Made by a program: the position numbers and the translations under genes. Under the pieces are notes generated by a model, which was not told the origin of the DNA, made no database searches, and saw nothing but the letters and a program-made list of their open reading frames with translations. Shown one piece after another: positions 29,189 to 38,130 of a DNA stretch of 64,000 nt. Each line of letters opens with the position of its first letter. Within the stretch, counting starts at the first letter, position 1. This stretch comes from CAWKAV01 sp963847735 (GTDB lineage Bacteria > Desulfobacterota > Desulfuromonadia > Desulfuromonadales > BM103): assembly GCA_963847735.1 (NCBI GenBank), contig CAWKAV010000002.1, forward strand, positions 89,440 to 153,439, written 5' to 3'.

Positions 29189-30740
29189 TTACTTGAACAG
29201 ATCATCAATCTTTTCCCTGGACTTGTCTTTGGGCTTGTCATCAGTAAACAGGCCATCGATCTTTTCATCGGCCATCTTCTCATCGGCCTTGTGTTCGTGG
29301 GCCGCTGCCACCGGAGCCATTTTTGGCTCCAGCATCTTGGCGATCGCCTCACGCAGCTTGCTCTCCGAATCGAGCATGAACTGGGCGCTGGTGACGACCT
29401 GTTCACCTTCGAGCAGGCCCTGCACGATCTCGATATCTCCCGCTTCATTCTCCACCCCGGTTCTGACCAGACGAGGCTCAAACTTGCCGTCACCGAGGGC
29501 GACAAATACAGTCTGCTTTTCGCCGGAATGCAAGACGGCTTCAACCGGGACGGTCAGAGCATTTGCCACCGGCTCAGATTCGAGTCGAACATTCACATAC
29601 ATGTCTGGCTTCAATGTGAAATCGGGGTTTTTGATGTCGAAACGGGCTTTGACGGTGCGGGTTTTCGGCTCGACAAAGGGATAGATATAGCTGACTTCAC
29701 TCATGATTGGCTTCGCTTCCGACATACGGCAGGATAATCCTGGCCTTCTGGCCGACCTTGACCCAGGGCATCTCATATTCATAGATGTCGGCGTACACCC
29801 AGACGTGTCGAGATGTCGGAAAGGATCAACATTTCCATGCCGCTCTTGATGAATTGCCCTTCCTTGACCATTTTTGTGGTCACGATGCCATCATAAGGAG
29901 CATAGAGCGTCAGCTTCTTGGCGACTTCGCCGGTCTGTTCCAGGCGAGCGATCTGCCGGTCACTGATGTCCCAGAGTTTGAGACGCCTGCGCGAAGCCTC
30001 AAGCAGACGACTGGCTCCATCTGCGATCGAAGGAAAGGGTGACTGGGCAAGAGAGAGCGCTGTTGTTGCGGGCCAGCAGGAACTCCTCCTGGGCGCTGAC
30101 CAGGGCCGGGCTGTAGATTTCCAGCAGAGCCGAACCTTTTTTAACAAACTGACCGGTCTCGTTCACATAGAGGCGTTCAACCCAACCGTCGATTTTACTG
30201 TTGACGGAAAACTGTTTCGACTCTTCGTAAGCGACCAGGCCAACCGTACGAATCGTGCGGCTCAAATCTTTGCGCGTTACCGGTGACATGCGGACTCCCA
30301 TGTTCTGCGAGGTCACCGGGTCTATGGAGATAATCGAACCGCTAGGCGGCTTCATCTTCGTAGACCGGCACGAGGTCCATGCCCATCGGCGACTTACCAG
30401 GCTCGTCGCGGATGTAGGTCGGATCCATCGGTGCCGCCCAGTACTTGATCTTGCGCTCACCGACCGGCTTGGCTGAAGCCGTCAGTTCCCGCGGCCTTTA
30501 ATGGGGTCAGCTCCATACTGCAGATAGGGACACAGCCCGGGCTCATCGGTGATAATCATTGGGTGCATGCCGCAGGTATACTGTTGTACCGCAGGCTTGG
30601 CTGCCTCGACCGCTGCTGTTGTCGCCGGATCTGTGCCGGCGACCGGGTTGTCGCTGCTGCAACCTGTCAGCGCCAGGCCTAAAGGCAAAGGTGATGTTGA
30701 CCAGGACGATGATCCAGTTGAACGTTTGCTTTGCGCTCAT
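29189..30740 (-). CDS. cusB: CusB-type membrane fusion lipoprotein with heavy-metal-binding motifs (frameshifted)
   Basis: Periplasmic adaptor between CusA and CusC. From ATG 30740 it reads MSAKQTFNWIIVLVNITF and then, after a frame change, a lipobox LALTGCSS. A heavy-metal-binding motif YTCGMHPMIITDEPGLCP follows; its second half (CPICSMELTP) is restored by removing one T near 30,528. A second such motif (MDPTYIRDEPGKSPMGMDLV) lies near 30,360-30,430. The adaptor core (SIISIDPVTSQNMGVRMSPV, YAPYDGIVTTKMVKEGQFIK) and the C-terminal domain (29782-29189) are clear. At least five frame changes occur from 29,780 to 30,700. Confidence 0.85.
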
Positions 30741-30771
30741 AAGTGTCCTCAGCAATTCAGTGTTTAGACGT

Positions 30772-32099
30772 CTATCTGGTAAAGTCAGATGTTTGCTGTT
30801 CAACAATCTGCAGCGGCGGACCGATTAACGGCAGGGTCGATTCGGCCTCCAGCCAGGCCAGGCTCCGCATATATTCGGAGCTGATGCGGTAGTATTCCAT
30901 TTCCGCCTGGTAGGTTGTCATCAAGGCATCAAGCAGGCTGATGAATTCAAGCTTGCCGACCTGATATGAACCCAAAGCCGACTGGAAACTCTGGCTGGTC
31001 TGGGGGATGATGCCCTTCTGGTAGAGTTCGGCCTGTTGACGGGTTTCTTCCATGCGGGCATAGGCATTCTGAATCGATTCTGAGACGCTATTGCGAAAAT
31101 CTTCCGATTGTCGTTCAGCCATGCGCACAGCAGCCAGGGCTTCCGCTTTCGCGGCGCGCCTTCTGTCGCGGTAAACCGGCAGGTTGAAACTGACACCGGC
31201 GCTGACGAAATCGGTGCCGCCATCAGGCAGGTCATCGTCACGGAAACGCCAGCTGGCAAAGACCGTCATGTCCGGATAATCGTCAAGCTCTGCCAGCTTG
31301 CCCTGGTAACGGTAACGTTTGATCAATGACTGGTAGGCAGATATTCATGGGACGTTTTTCAGCGGCGGCATTCTGGAATGTTTCCAGACTTTGTTCCATG
31401 ACAGTCAACTCAAGCTCGTCAGGAACATCGTAGGCCTGGCCAGAGGGCCGGTTCAGCAGACGGTTGAGCTCAGCCATCGACTAACAGAGCGCTGTTGACG
31501 CAAAGACATCAACCGTTCCATGAATCGTGATCTTTGCACCTGCGCCTTGAGTACATCCTGCTGCAGACCAGAACCGGTCTCATAACGGACTTCTGTCAGC
31601 TCGGATCACGTCGTCAACCAGCGCCAGGTTGCGTTCGGTTACGACAGTCGCACGATCATTATAATAGAGCCGGTACCAGGCATCCTTGACCCTGCGGGCA
31701 ATCTGATAATGTTTATCCTGATAGACAGCCTCAGACCAGCGTGCCTGTTCCTCGGCGAGAGCCGAACGGTTCTCCAGTTTGCCAGGGAAAGGAAATGCCT
31801 GAGACAACTTTAATTCATTCCCGGTCATTGCCGTTTCATTGCTCGACAGGGTGTCAGACGGATAGTTGGACAGCGCAAAAGAGAGCACCGGATCCGTCAG
31901 GCTGCCAACCTGCGGCGACTTGTAACCGGCCTGTTCCCAGCTGGCGTGCGCCGCGGCCAGGTCAGGGTTGTTCGAGCAAAGCCTCATTGACCAGTTGATC
32001 CAGAGTCTCAGCCTGGAGTGGGCTGCTGAATAAACACAAACCGAACCAGAAGACCCCGGAAATCAATGTACTCTTCAGCGATAACAGTCTGTAATTCAT
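30772..32099 (-). CDS. cusC: CusC/TolC-type outer-membrane efflux protein (frameshifted)
   Basis: Outer-membrane channel of the efflux system. The ATG at 32099 follows AAGGAT and opens a signal peptide (SGVFWFGLCLFSSPLQAETL, then DQLVNEAL). Coiled-coil repeats follow in several frames: NPDLAAAHASWEQAGYKSP, LKLSQAFPFPGKLENRSALA, then a middle part near 31,480-31,600, and an intact C-terminal block from 31,326 (ELDDYPDMTVFASWRFRDDD, FNLPVYRDRRRAAKAEA, GSYQVGKLEFISLLDALMTT). About four frameshifts lie between 31,280 and 31,990. First gene of the operon; a perfect inverted repeat lies upstream. Confidence 0.85.
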
Positions 32100-32222
32100 G
32101 AGTTTATCCTTGTAAGTAAAATTCTTTATCAAACCATACATGGAACGTGCCATTATCCTATCTGCCTGTAATCACAGCTTATTTAAGTGAACAATAATAC
32201 TCGTCACGACAAGTTGAACAAT

Positions 32223-32237
32223 ATTCTACAGTAGAAT
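32223..32237. promoter_or_regulatory. Perfect inverted repeat upstream of cusC
   Basis: ATTCTAC, one base, GTAGAAT: a 15-bp perfect palindrome about 125 nt before the cusC start, in the only gap able to hold the operon promoter. It is a candidate operator for a metal-responsive regulator. No regulator gene is adjacent, and the sequence does not match a box I can name with confidence. Confidence 0.4.
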
Positions 32238-32311
32238 GGGGATTATTCGACGCTATGAAGTACAGCACAAGCGAGACAAATAGTAACAATTGCAGGTAAT
32301 TCGGGAGGGGG

Positions 32312-33022
32312 TCAGGGCGTTGTCGCGGAGAGGGTGTAAGTCACGCCACCAATCGAGAAAAGAACACTGTCAGGTCGAATCTCGGTCACGACGGCAGAAT
32401 CGACATGCGTGCCTACCATTACGGGAAGATCGTTGACCACAGCCATACTATTGGCGCTATCGTCCTGGAAAAAGATATCCGTCACCAGCAGAGAAACGCC
32501 ATCAGGCAGCTCGGCAGACACGACGGGAGAAACTGCCTCCTTATCTGGTGCTGCCTGAGGCTGAATCATGCTTGAAGGATCAAGAGCCGAGGTTGCAGAT
32601 TGAGATGTTTTGTATTGATCAGGAACATGCACTGCGACAGGAGTGGACGCAACTACTTTTGTTACAGGTGAAGGTTCAATGGCATCAGTGAGTTTATCAA
32701 TTCTGGCGACCGGCTCCGGCTGCAGGGTTACGATGGGTATTTCAACCACTGGAGAAGTTTCCGGAAGCGACTGACGAGGGAAGTTAACTTGTTCTGTTTT
32801 CAGTACGGGCTGGCTGAAGACAACAGCGGCAGGTTTGTCTGACGTCCAGATAAAAAACAATCCAACCAGCACCGCCCCCGCAACAACCCCTGCCGACACG
32901 AGTAGCAGTGGATAGGTTTTAAAAGGAGCAAAACCCTGATCGATCCTCAGGTCAGGAGCCGCCTGCTTGGTCTCCCGTTTTTCTTCATCAATTTTTCTCA
33001 GCGCTTTTAGGATCGAACTCAT
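32312..33022 (-). CDS. gspB: GspB-like general secretion pathway protein
   Basis: A 236-residue single-pass membrane protein. The N-terminus MSSILKALRKIDEEKRE is the GspB cytoplasmic signature; a transmembrane helix sits at ~37-60 (LLLVSAGVVAGAVLVGLFFI). A long Pro/Val-rich periplasmic linker leads to the C-terminal GspB domain (~175-236; LLVTDIFFQDDSANSMAVVN, then DLPVMVGTHV). In Aeromonas, ExeA/ExeB position the type II secretin in the envelope. Lies 22 nt after gspA; the remaining type II genes are not in this window. Confidence 0.85.
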   Translation of the reverse strand: MSSILKALRKIDEEKRETKQAAPDLRIDQGFAPFKTYPLLLVSAGVVAGAVLVGLFFIWTSDKPAAVVFSQPVLKTEQVNFPRQSLPETSPVVEIPIVTLQPEPVARIDKLTDAIEPSPVTKVVASTPVAVHVPDQYKTSQSATSALDPSSMIQPQAAPDKEAVSPVVSAELPDGVSLLVTDIFFQDDSANSMAVVNDLPVMVGTHVDSAVVTEIRPDSVLFSIGGVTYTLSATTP

Positions 33023-33044
33023 GCTGCCAATTCCTCACGGTCTT

Positions 33045-34685
33045 TCAAAAAAGTTGCGGCATCTTGTAGGCACCTGCCACCTGGTAAAGCAGGATCAGGG
33101 TGCGCGGGCCGACAATGCCATCGACGATCAGGCCATGTTCACGCTGGAAAGTCTTGACGCACTCGATGCTGGCGGTGTCAAAACGACCGTTGGTCGGGAT
33201 GTTGGCGCAGCCTGTCAATCCGAGCAGGAACTGCAATCTGCGAACATTTTCACCCCGCATGCCGGGGACATCTACACGGCCGATGGAGGCAAAATCGACC
33301 CATGGCACAAAGGCCATACGGACATCGAGGGCATTAAGATCGACTGAGCTCAATGTTGTGCGGCCAAGGTAAGCCGGAGCAACCGACCAGCTGTCAGCAG
33401 CTTCCTGGCCAAGAACAGCCAGGTAACCACCCCCTTGCTGCTCGGCTAAAGGCACCACGAAAGGCAGGTTAAATTTGCTCAGCTCATCAAAACGGCCGGC
33501 AAGCCGGACAAGATCAAAACCTCGTTGCTTGAACTCATGATCAAAATCAAAACCGTTGGAAGAGTCTGCTTCATTCAGGAGGGAAGCATCCCAGAGTGAA
33601 AAGACCGCATTACAACTTGCAATCAGACTGTCTGGCTGGGGCGCGGCTGCAGGGTCTGGCTCGGCGGTCGCAGGCTTGCTCGAGGCTGTTATGGAACTTT
33701 GGACTTCATTTGCCACGGGGCTGATGACCTGGTCAACAGTCGCATCCACGGACCGATGATCGAACGGGGTTATCCACAGGAAGACGGCCAGAAGGACCAG
33801 CAACAGGACCAGCAACAGGACGAGTGCTGCCGCAACCGATTTCCAGGACACTTGATGAGCACCCTGCCCGGTTTCGCCCATACCGTCCAGCTCTGCGACA
33901 GCCTGATTGACATCACGCCGCGAAACAACACCGCGTTCTTCTGAAAATGCCGTCAGGAGTGCGCGATCACAGATCAGGTTGATTCTGCGCGGCACGCCTG
34001 CGGAACAGAAAAAGACCTGTTTAAGGGCCGCTGCGGAGAATATGTTGCCGTCCGGACGGCCCGCTATTTTCAGGCGGTGCAGAATGTATGAAGTTGTCTC
34101 ATCGCGGTTTAACGGCTGCAACTGATAACGAACCGCGATGCGCTGATTAAGCTGGCGCAGACTGTGGTCACTCAGATGCCGCCGCAACTCCGGCTGTCCG
34201 ACCAGGACAACCTGAATCAGCTTGTCTTCTTCAGTTTCGAGGTTGGAAAGGAGGCGAATCTGTTCAAGGACTTCTCCGGACAGGTTCTGGGCTTCGTCGA
34301 CGACCAGGATCGGGGTTCTGCCAGCCTGGTTTTCAACCAGCAGAAATTCGTTAAGAGCATGAATCAGGTCGGGGTTGCTGAGCCCGGCGTCGTTGACGCC
34401 GAATTCTCGATTTATATTCCGCAGGAGCTCAAAAGCGGTCAGCTTGGGATTGAAGATGAAAGCGACCCGGTACTTGTTTTCGTCCAGGTGTGAGAGCTGG
34501 GCGCGCAGAATAGTGGTTTTGCCAGTCCCAACCTCACCGGTCACCTCAACAAAACCTGCCCGGCTTTCGATGCCATAAAGCAGGTGGGCGTACACTTCAT
34601 TGTGGGTTTTACTCAGGAACAGAAAACGGGGGTTCGGTGTCAGCGTAAAGGGTTTTTCTTTTAAAGCGAAAAAAGATTCATACAT
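33045..34685 (-). CDS. gspA: GspA/ExeA-like AAA ATPase with peptidoglycan-binding domain
   Basis: A 546-residue protein. Cytoplasmic AAA domain (~1-270): MYESFFALKEKPFTLTPNP, Walker A GEVGTGKTT, Walker B ILVVDEAQNL. A leucine-valine transmembrane segment at ~287-310 is followed by a periplasmic region ending in a PG_binding_1 domain (RRLQFLLGL...FQREHGLIVDGIVGPRT). This is the ExeA architecture, an ATPase that remodels peptidoglycan so that the secretin can assemble. The ATG at 34685 is preferred because family members start MYESFF-like; the frame runs 21 codons further upstream without similarity. The transmembrane segment is encoded by a 12-bp tandem repeat. Confidence 0.88.
   Translation of the reverse strand: MYESFFALKEKPFTLTPNPRFLFLSKTHNEVYAHLLYGIESRAGFVEVTGEVGTGKTTILRAQLSHLDENKYRVAFIFNPKLTAFELLRNINREFGVNDAGLSNPDLIHALNEFLLVENQAGRTPILVVDEAQNLSGEVLEQIRLLSNLETEEDKLIQVVLVGQPELRRHLSDHSLRQLNQRIAVRYQLQPLNRDETTSYILHRLKIAGRPDGNIFSAAALKQVFFCSAGVPRRINLICDRALLTAFSEERGVVSRRDVNQAVAELDGMGETGQGAHQVSWKSVAAALVLLLVLLLVLLAVFLWITPFDHRSVDATVDQVISPVANEVQSSITASSKPATAEPDPAAAPQPDSLIASCNAVFSLWDASLLNEADSSNGFDFDHEFKQRGFDLVRLAGRFDELSKFNLPFVVPLAEQQGGGYLAVLGQEAADSWSVAPAYLGRTTLSSVDLNALDVRMAFVPWVDFASIGRVDVPGMRGENVRRLQFLLGLTGCANIPTNGRFDTASIECVKTFQREHGLIVDGIVGPRTLILLYQVAGAYKMPQLF
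33793..33821. repeat. 12-bp tandem repeat inside the gspA transmembrane segment
   Basis: The unit AGGACCAGCAAC occurs twice perfectly and a third time in part (AGGAC). On the coding strand it yields a repeated Leu-Val pattern in the membrane helix, so unit gain or loss would change the helix by four residues while keeping the frame. Confidence 0.8.
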
Positions 34686-34966
34686 TGATCGGCTGTGCCT
34701 CGGAAAAGCGACATTAAACAGGAGGATTGAAAACACATTTATTTCCATAAATTATAGAAATATGCAAGTTTTTACTTGAATATAAGCCGCCTTCATGACG
34801 CCGTGCGGGCCAGAAATCAGTCCACGAATATGTTATGATCTGGAATGAGCGCCGTTACTCCTGACATTGCCACGGCAGTTGCCGGAGAAGGCGACAGGAA
34901 CGGAAAATTTCAATTGCATTGTGCCGCAAGCAAGCGGCCCTGAACCACAGGATTTTGAGGCAAACG

Positions 34967-36679
34967 ATGAGAGACTGGCGACAATATACCGACATTTCGC
35001 GCATCGCCTATTTTTCCATGGAGATAGGCCTGACGGCAGAAATCCCCACTTACAGCGGCGGCCTTGGCGTACTGGCAGGCGACACCATCAAGAGCGCCGC
35101 AGACCTGAAGCTGCCTCTGGTGGCGGTCACCCTGATCAGCCGCAAGGGCTACTTTCTGCAGACCTTCAACGCTGAAGGCTGGCAGCAGGAGAGTGCTGTT
35201 GAGTGGCGGCCGGAGGATTTTCTCGAGCTGTTGCCCGGCAAAGCGCTGGTCACCATAGAAAATCGTGATGTCAAGGTGCAGGCATGGCTGTATCGTGTCA
35301 AAAGCCCGACCGGAGGCGAACTGCCCGTCCTCTTCCTTGACACCGACATCCCGGGCAATCTTTCTGAAGACCGCAAGATTACCGACAAACTCTACGGTGA
35401 CGGAAAAGATTATCGACTCAAGCAGGAGATCGTGCTGGGTATCGGAGGGGCGCGCCTGTTGAAAATCCTCGGCTTTCAGGTCCGCAAATACCATATGAAT
35501 GAAGGCCACGCCAGCCTGTTGACCCTGGAGTTACTCAATCATCACCGCCACCCGGTGGAAGATGACTGGGACGGGCTCGCTTCATGGGACACACACAGTG
35601 TCCAGCAGAAGTGCGTCTTTACGACTCATACCCCGGTGGAGGCCGGGCACGACCGCTTCCCGTATGATATGGTCACTCGAATCATGGGGGATGTCGTACC
35701 TATTGATCTACTAAAAGATCTTGGCGGTAAAGAGGAACTCAACATGACCATGCTGGCCTTGAACCTTTCACACTTCGTCAACGGGGTTGCCAAGAAACAT
35801 GGTGAGGTCTCGCAGGCGCTCTTCCCCGGATTCAAGATCAACGCCATCACCAACGGCATTCATTCATTTACCTGGGCCTCACCATACATGACGGCCCTTT
35901 ACGACAAATACCTGCCCGGCTGGGCAAACGAGCCCGAACTTCTGGTCAGGGTAGATATCGTTCCGGACCAGGAGATTAATGACGCCCATGACGGTGCCAA
36001 GGCCTACCTTTTTCAGTACATTGAAGAGATCACCGGCGCAAGGTTTGACCCGGCGATCCTGACCATCGGCTTTGCCAGGCGGGCAACTGCCTACAAACGG
36101 GCCAACATGATCTTTACCGATCCGAGACGATTACTGGAAATTGGTGGCGGCAAGCTGCAGCTGATCTTCGCTGGCAAGGCCCACCCGAACGATGAGCAGG
36201 GCAAACAGTTGATCCAGCAGATCCGCCAGCAGGGCGCTGTCTTTGGCGACAGGCTGAAAATGGTCTATCTGCCGAATTACAATATGGATGTGGCCAGTCG
36301 ACTTATACCGGGGGTCGATATCTGGTTGAACAACCCTTTGCGACCGCTGGAGGCATCCGGGACCAGTGGCATGAAGGCAGCACTGAACGGTGTGCCGAAC
36401 TTCAGCGTCCTGGACGGCTGGTGGATCGAGGGACATATCGAAGGGGTGACCGGCTGGTCGATCGGCCCGCCATCAACGGAAACGACCACAAGCGTCAACC
36501 ATAGCGACGAGGATGTTACGGATCTTTATAAAAAACTCAAGGAAATCATCATCCCGCTTTATTACGAGGATCGGCCAGGCTGGGTCAAGTTGATGAAGAA
36601 CGCCATCGGCAAAAACGCTTACTATTTCAACACTAATCGTATGGTTAAGAATTACTGTATATACGCATATTTACAGTAG
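34967..36679 (+). CDS. glgP: Alpha-glucan (glycogen/maltodextrin) phosphorylase, short type
   Basis: Phosphorolysis of alpha-1,4-glucan to glucose-1-phosphate. A 570-residue GT35 protein of the short phosphorylase subfamily. Landmarks: IAYFSMEIGLTAEIPTYSGG, GVLAGDTIKSAADL, YHMNEGHASLLTLEL, FTTHTPVEAGHD, INAITNGIHSFTWASPYM, RRATAYKRANMIF and the pyridoxal-phosphate lysine region EASGTSGMKAALNG. The ATG at 34967 follows TTTGAGG by 6 nt; an upstream ATG at 34919 has no such site. The C-terminus (MVKNYCIYAYL) resembles but is not identical to the usual short ending, so a small late frameshift is possible. Confidence 0.9.
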   Translation: MRDWRQYTDISRIAYFSMEIGLTAEIPTYSGGLGVLAGDTIKSAADLKLPLVAVTLISRKGYFLQTFNAEGWQQESAVEWRPEDFLELLPGKALVTIENRDVKVQAWLYRVKSPTGGELPVLFLDTDIPGNLSEDRKITDKLYGDGKDYRLKQEIVLGIGGARLLKILGFQVRKYHMNEGHASLLTLELLNHHRHPVEDDWDGLASWDTHSVQQKCVFTTHTPVEAGHDRFPYDMVTRIMGDVVPIDLLKDLGGKEELNMTMLALNLSHFVNGVAKKHGEVSQALFPGFKINAITNGIHSFTWASPYMTALYDKYLPGWANEPELLVRVDIVPDQEINDAHDGAKAYLFQYIEEITGARFDPAILTIGFARRATAYKRANMIFTDPRRLLEIGGGKLQLIFAGKAHPNDEQGKQLIQQIRQQGAVFGDRLKMVYLPNYNMDVASRLIPGVDIWLNNPLRPLEASGTSGMKAALNGVPNFSVLDGWWIEGHIEGVTGWSIGPPSTETTTSVNHSDEDVTDLYKKLKEIIIPLYYEDRPGWVKLMKNAIGKNAYYFNTNRMVKNYCIYAYLQ

Positions 36680-36761
36680 GCTAGCGACGTCAATACATCG
36701 ACCTTTGTGCTAAAATCAGGGCCGAAACCGGCGGGTCGCGTTCTTTCGCCGCTGTAGCTAT

Positions 36762-36777
36762 GGCGGACGTGTCCGCC
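36762..36777. repeat. Perfect inverted repeat between glgP and tesA
   Basis: GGCGGACGTGTCCGCC is a 16-bp palindrome in the 125-base gap between the convergent glgP and tesA genes. It could form a hairpin, but no T run follows on either side, so it is at best a weak terminator. Confidence 0.4.
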
Positions 36778-36803
36778 GGGAGCAACGAAAAAAACTCCAG
36801 GGA

Positions 36804-37442
36804 TTATTCGCTGCCCAGCATCGGCCCAAGAACCGCCAGCATCCGGTCGACGATGACCCTCACACCGGCTGCACTCGGATGAATACCATCAGCCTGATTG
36901 AGCGCCGGGTCAAGGGCAACACCATCAAGAAAGAAGGGATAAAAGCTGACTTTGTGCTTGCTGGCAAGCTGAGGATATATCTGATCAAACGCCGTCGTGT
37001 AATCATCACCAAGATTACGGGGTGCCTTCATACCAGCCAGAATAACGAGAATACCGGCAGCCTTGAGTCGTTCAAGAATGGCATCCAGGTTGGTAAAAGT
37101 CTCTTTGGGAGGCAAGCCACGCAGAGCGTCGTTGCCACCAAGTTCGACGATGACCAGGTCCGGGGCATCCGCCAACGCCCATTCCAACCGAGCTAAACCA
37201 CCGGCGCTGGTGTCACCGGAAACACCGGCATTAATGACTGTAACTTTATGTCCGGAACGTTGCAGGGCCTTTTCAAGTTGCACTGGGAAGGCTTCCTCCT
37301 CCACCAGTCCGTAACCTGCCGTAAGACTATCACCCAGAACCAGAAGACGTTTCGCCGGTTCTGCTGTATTATTGGCCAGTGCAGGTTGAGCACTGCCAGC
37401 AACAGCGAGAAGCAAAGTCAGACATAATCTTATCAAGTGCAT
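36804..37442 (-). CDS. tesA: Exported SGNH esterase / lysophospholipase L1-type (TesA)
   Basis: Periplasmic multifunctional esterase-thioesterase, 212 residues. Signal peptide at 1-24 (LCLTLLLAVAGSAQPALA). All four SGNH blocks are visible: block I LVLGDSLTAGYG (Ser), block II SGDTSAGG (Gly), block III ELGGNDALRG (Asn), block V DGIHPSAAG (Asp/His). It is divergent from the ABC transporter genes and starts within the same CATG as the neighbour. The tesA / ybbA-ybbP arrangement is the one known from E. coli, which supports the orthology. Confidence 0.93.
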   Translation of the reverse strand: MHLIRLCLTLLLAVAGSAQPALANNTAEPAKRLLVLGDSLTAGYGLVEEEAFPVQLEKALQRSGHKVTVINAGVSGDTSAGGLARLEWALADAPDLVIVELGGNDALRGLPPKETFTNLDAILERLKAAGILVILAGMKAPRNLGDDYTTAFDQIYPQLASKHKVSFYPFFLDGVALDPALNQADGIHPSAAGVRVIVDRMLAVLGPMLGSE

Positions 37443-38130
37443 GGAAAAGCCTATGGTTGAAATCAAGAATCTACATCTCAGTCTAGTCGGTGGCGCCGGC
37501 CCGGTCAACATTCTACGCGGTGTTGACCTGGAAGTTGCCCGCGGGGAAACCATCAGTATCATTGGTCCGTCAGGGGCAGGCAAAACAACCCTGCTGATGG
37601 CCCTTTCCGGACTGGAGAAGCCAACATCTGGCCTGGTCAGGGTTGCGGGCATCGATCTGACCTCGCTCAATGAAGATGGCCTGGCCCGCTTCCGTCGCGA
37701 ACATGTCGGCATCATTTTTCAATCGTTCCATCTGGTGGCGACCATGACAGCCTTGGAGAATGTCGCCTTGCCTCTCGAATTTGCCGGCATCAGCAACCCC
37801 ACTGAACAGGCTAAAGCCGCGCTTGAGAAAACCGGGCTTGGCCATCGATTGAATCACTTCCCGGGAGAGCTTTCGGGCGGCGAGCAACAACGGGTTGCCA
37901 TGGCCAGAGCTTTTGTCGCAAAACCGTCACTGCTGCTCGCCGATGAACCGACCGGCAACCTTGATCGTGAAACGGGTCAGATGGTCATGAACCTGCTTTT
38001 TGATCTGCAGAAAGAGCACGGCACAACTCTGGTTCTGGTCACCCATGATGAAACGCTTGCTTCGCGCTGCCATCGATCGGTGCTGATGATTGACGGTCAA
38101 TTCAAAGAGCTCACAGGAGAGGTTGCATGA
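37441..38130 (+). CDS. ybbA: ABC transporter ATP-binding protein (YbbA-like)
   Basis: A 229-residue cytoplasmic ATPase of the LolD/MacB-like group. Walker A GPSGAGKTTLL, Q-loop IIFQSFHLVATMTALEN, signature LSGGEQQRVAMARAF, Walker B LLLADEPTGNLD and the switch His in LVTHDE are all intact. Two starts are possible: ATG 37441, sharing bases with the tesA start, or ATG 37453, preceded by GGAAAAG. Its stop overlaps the ybbP start (ATGA). Predicted role: powering extraction of a hydrophobic substrate, possibly passed to TesA. Confidence 0.92.
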   Translation: MEKPMVEIKNLHLSLVGGAGPVNILRGVDLEVARGETISIIGPSGAGKTTLLMALSGLEKPTSGLVRVAGIDLTSLNEDGLARFRREHVGIIFQSFHLVATMTALENVALPLEFAGISNPTEQAKAALEKTGLGHRLNHFPGELSGGEQQRVAMARAFVAKPSLLLADEPTGNLDRETGQMVMNLLFDLQKEHGTTLVLVTHDETLASRCHRSVLMIDGQFKELTGEVA

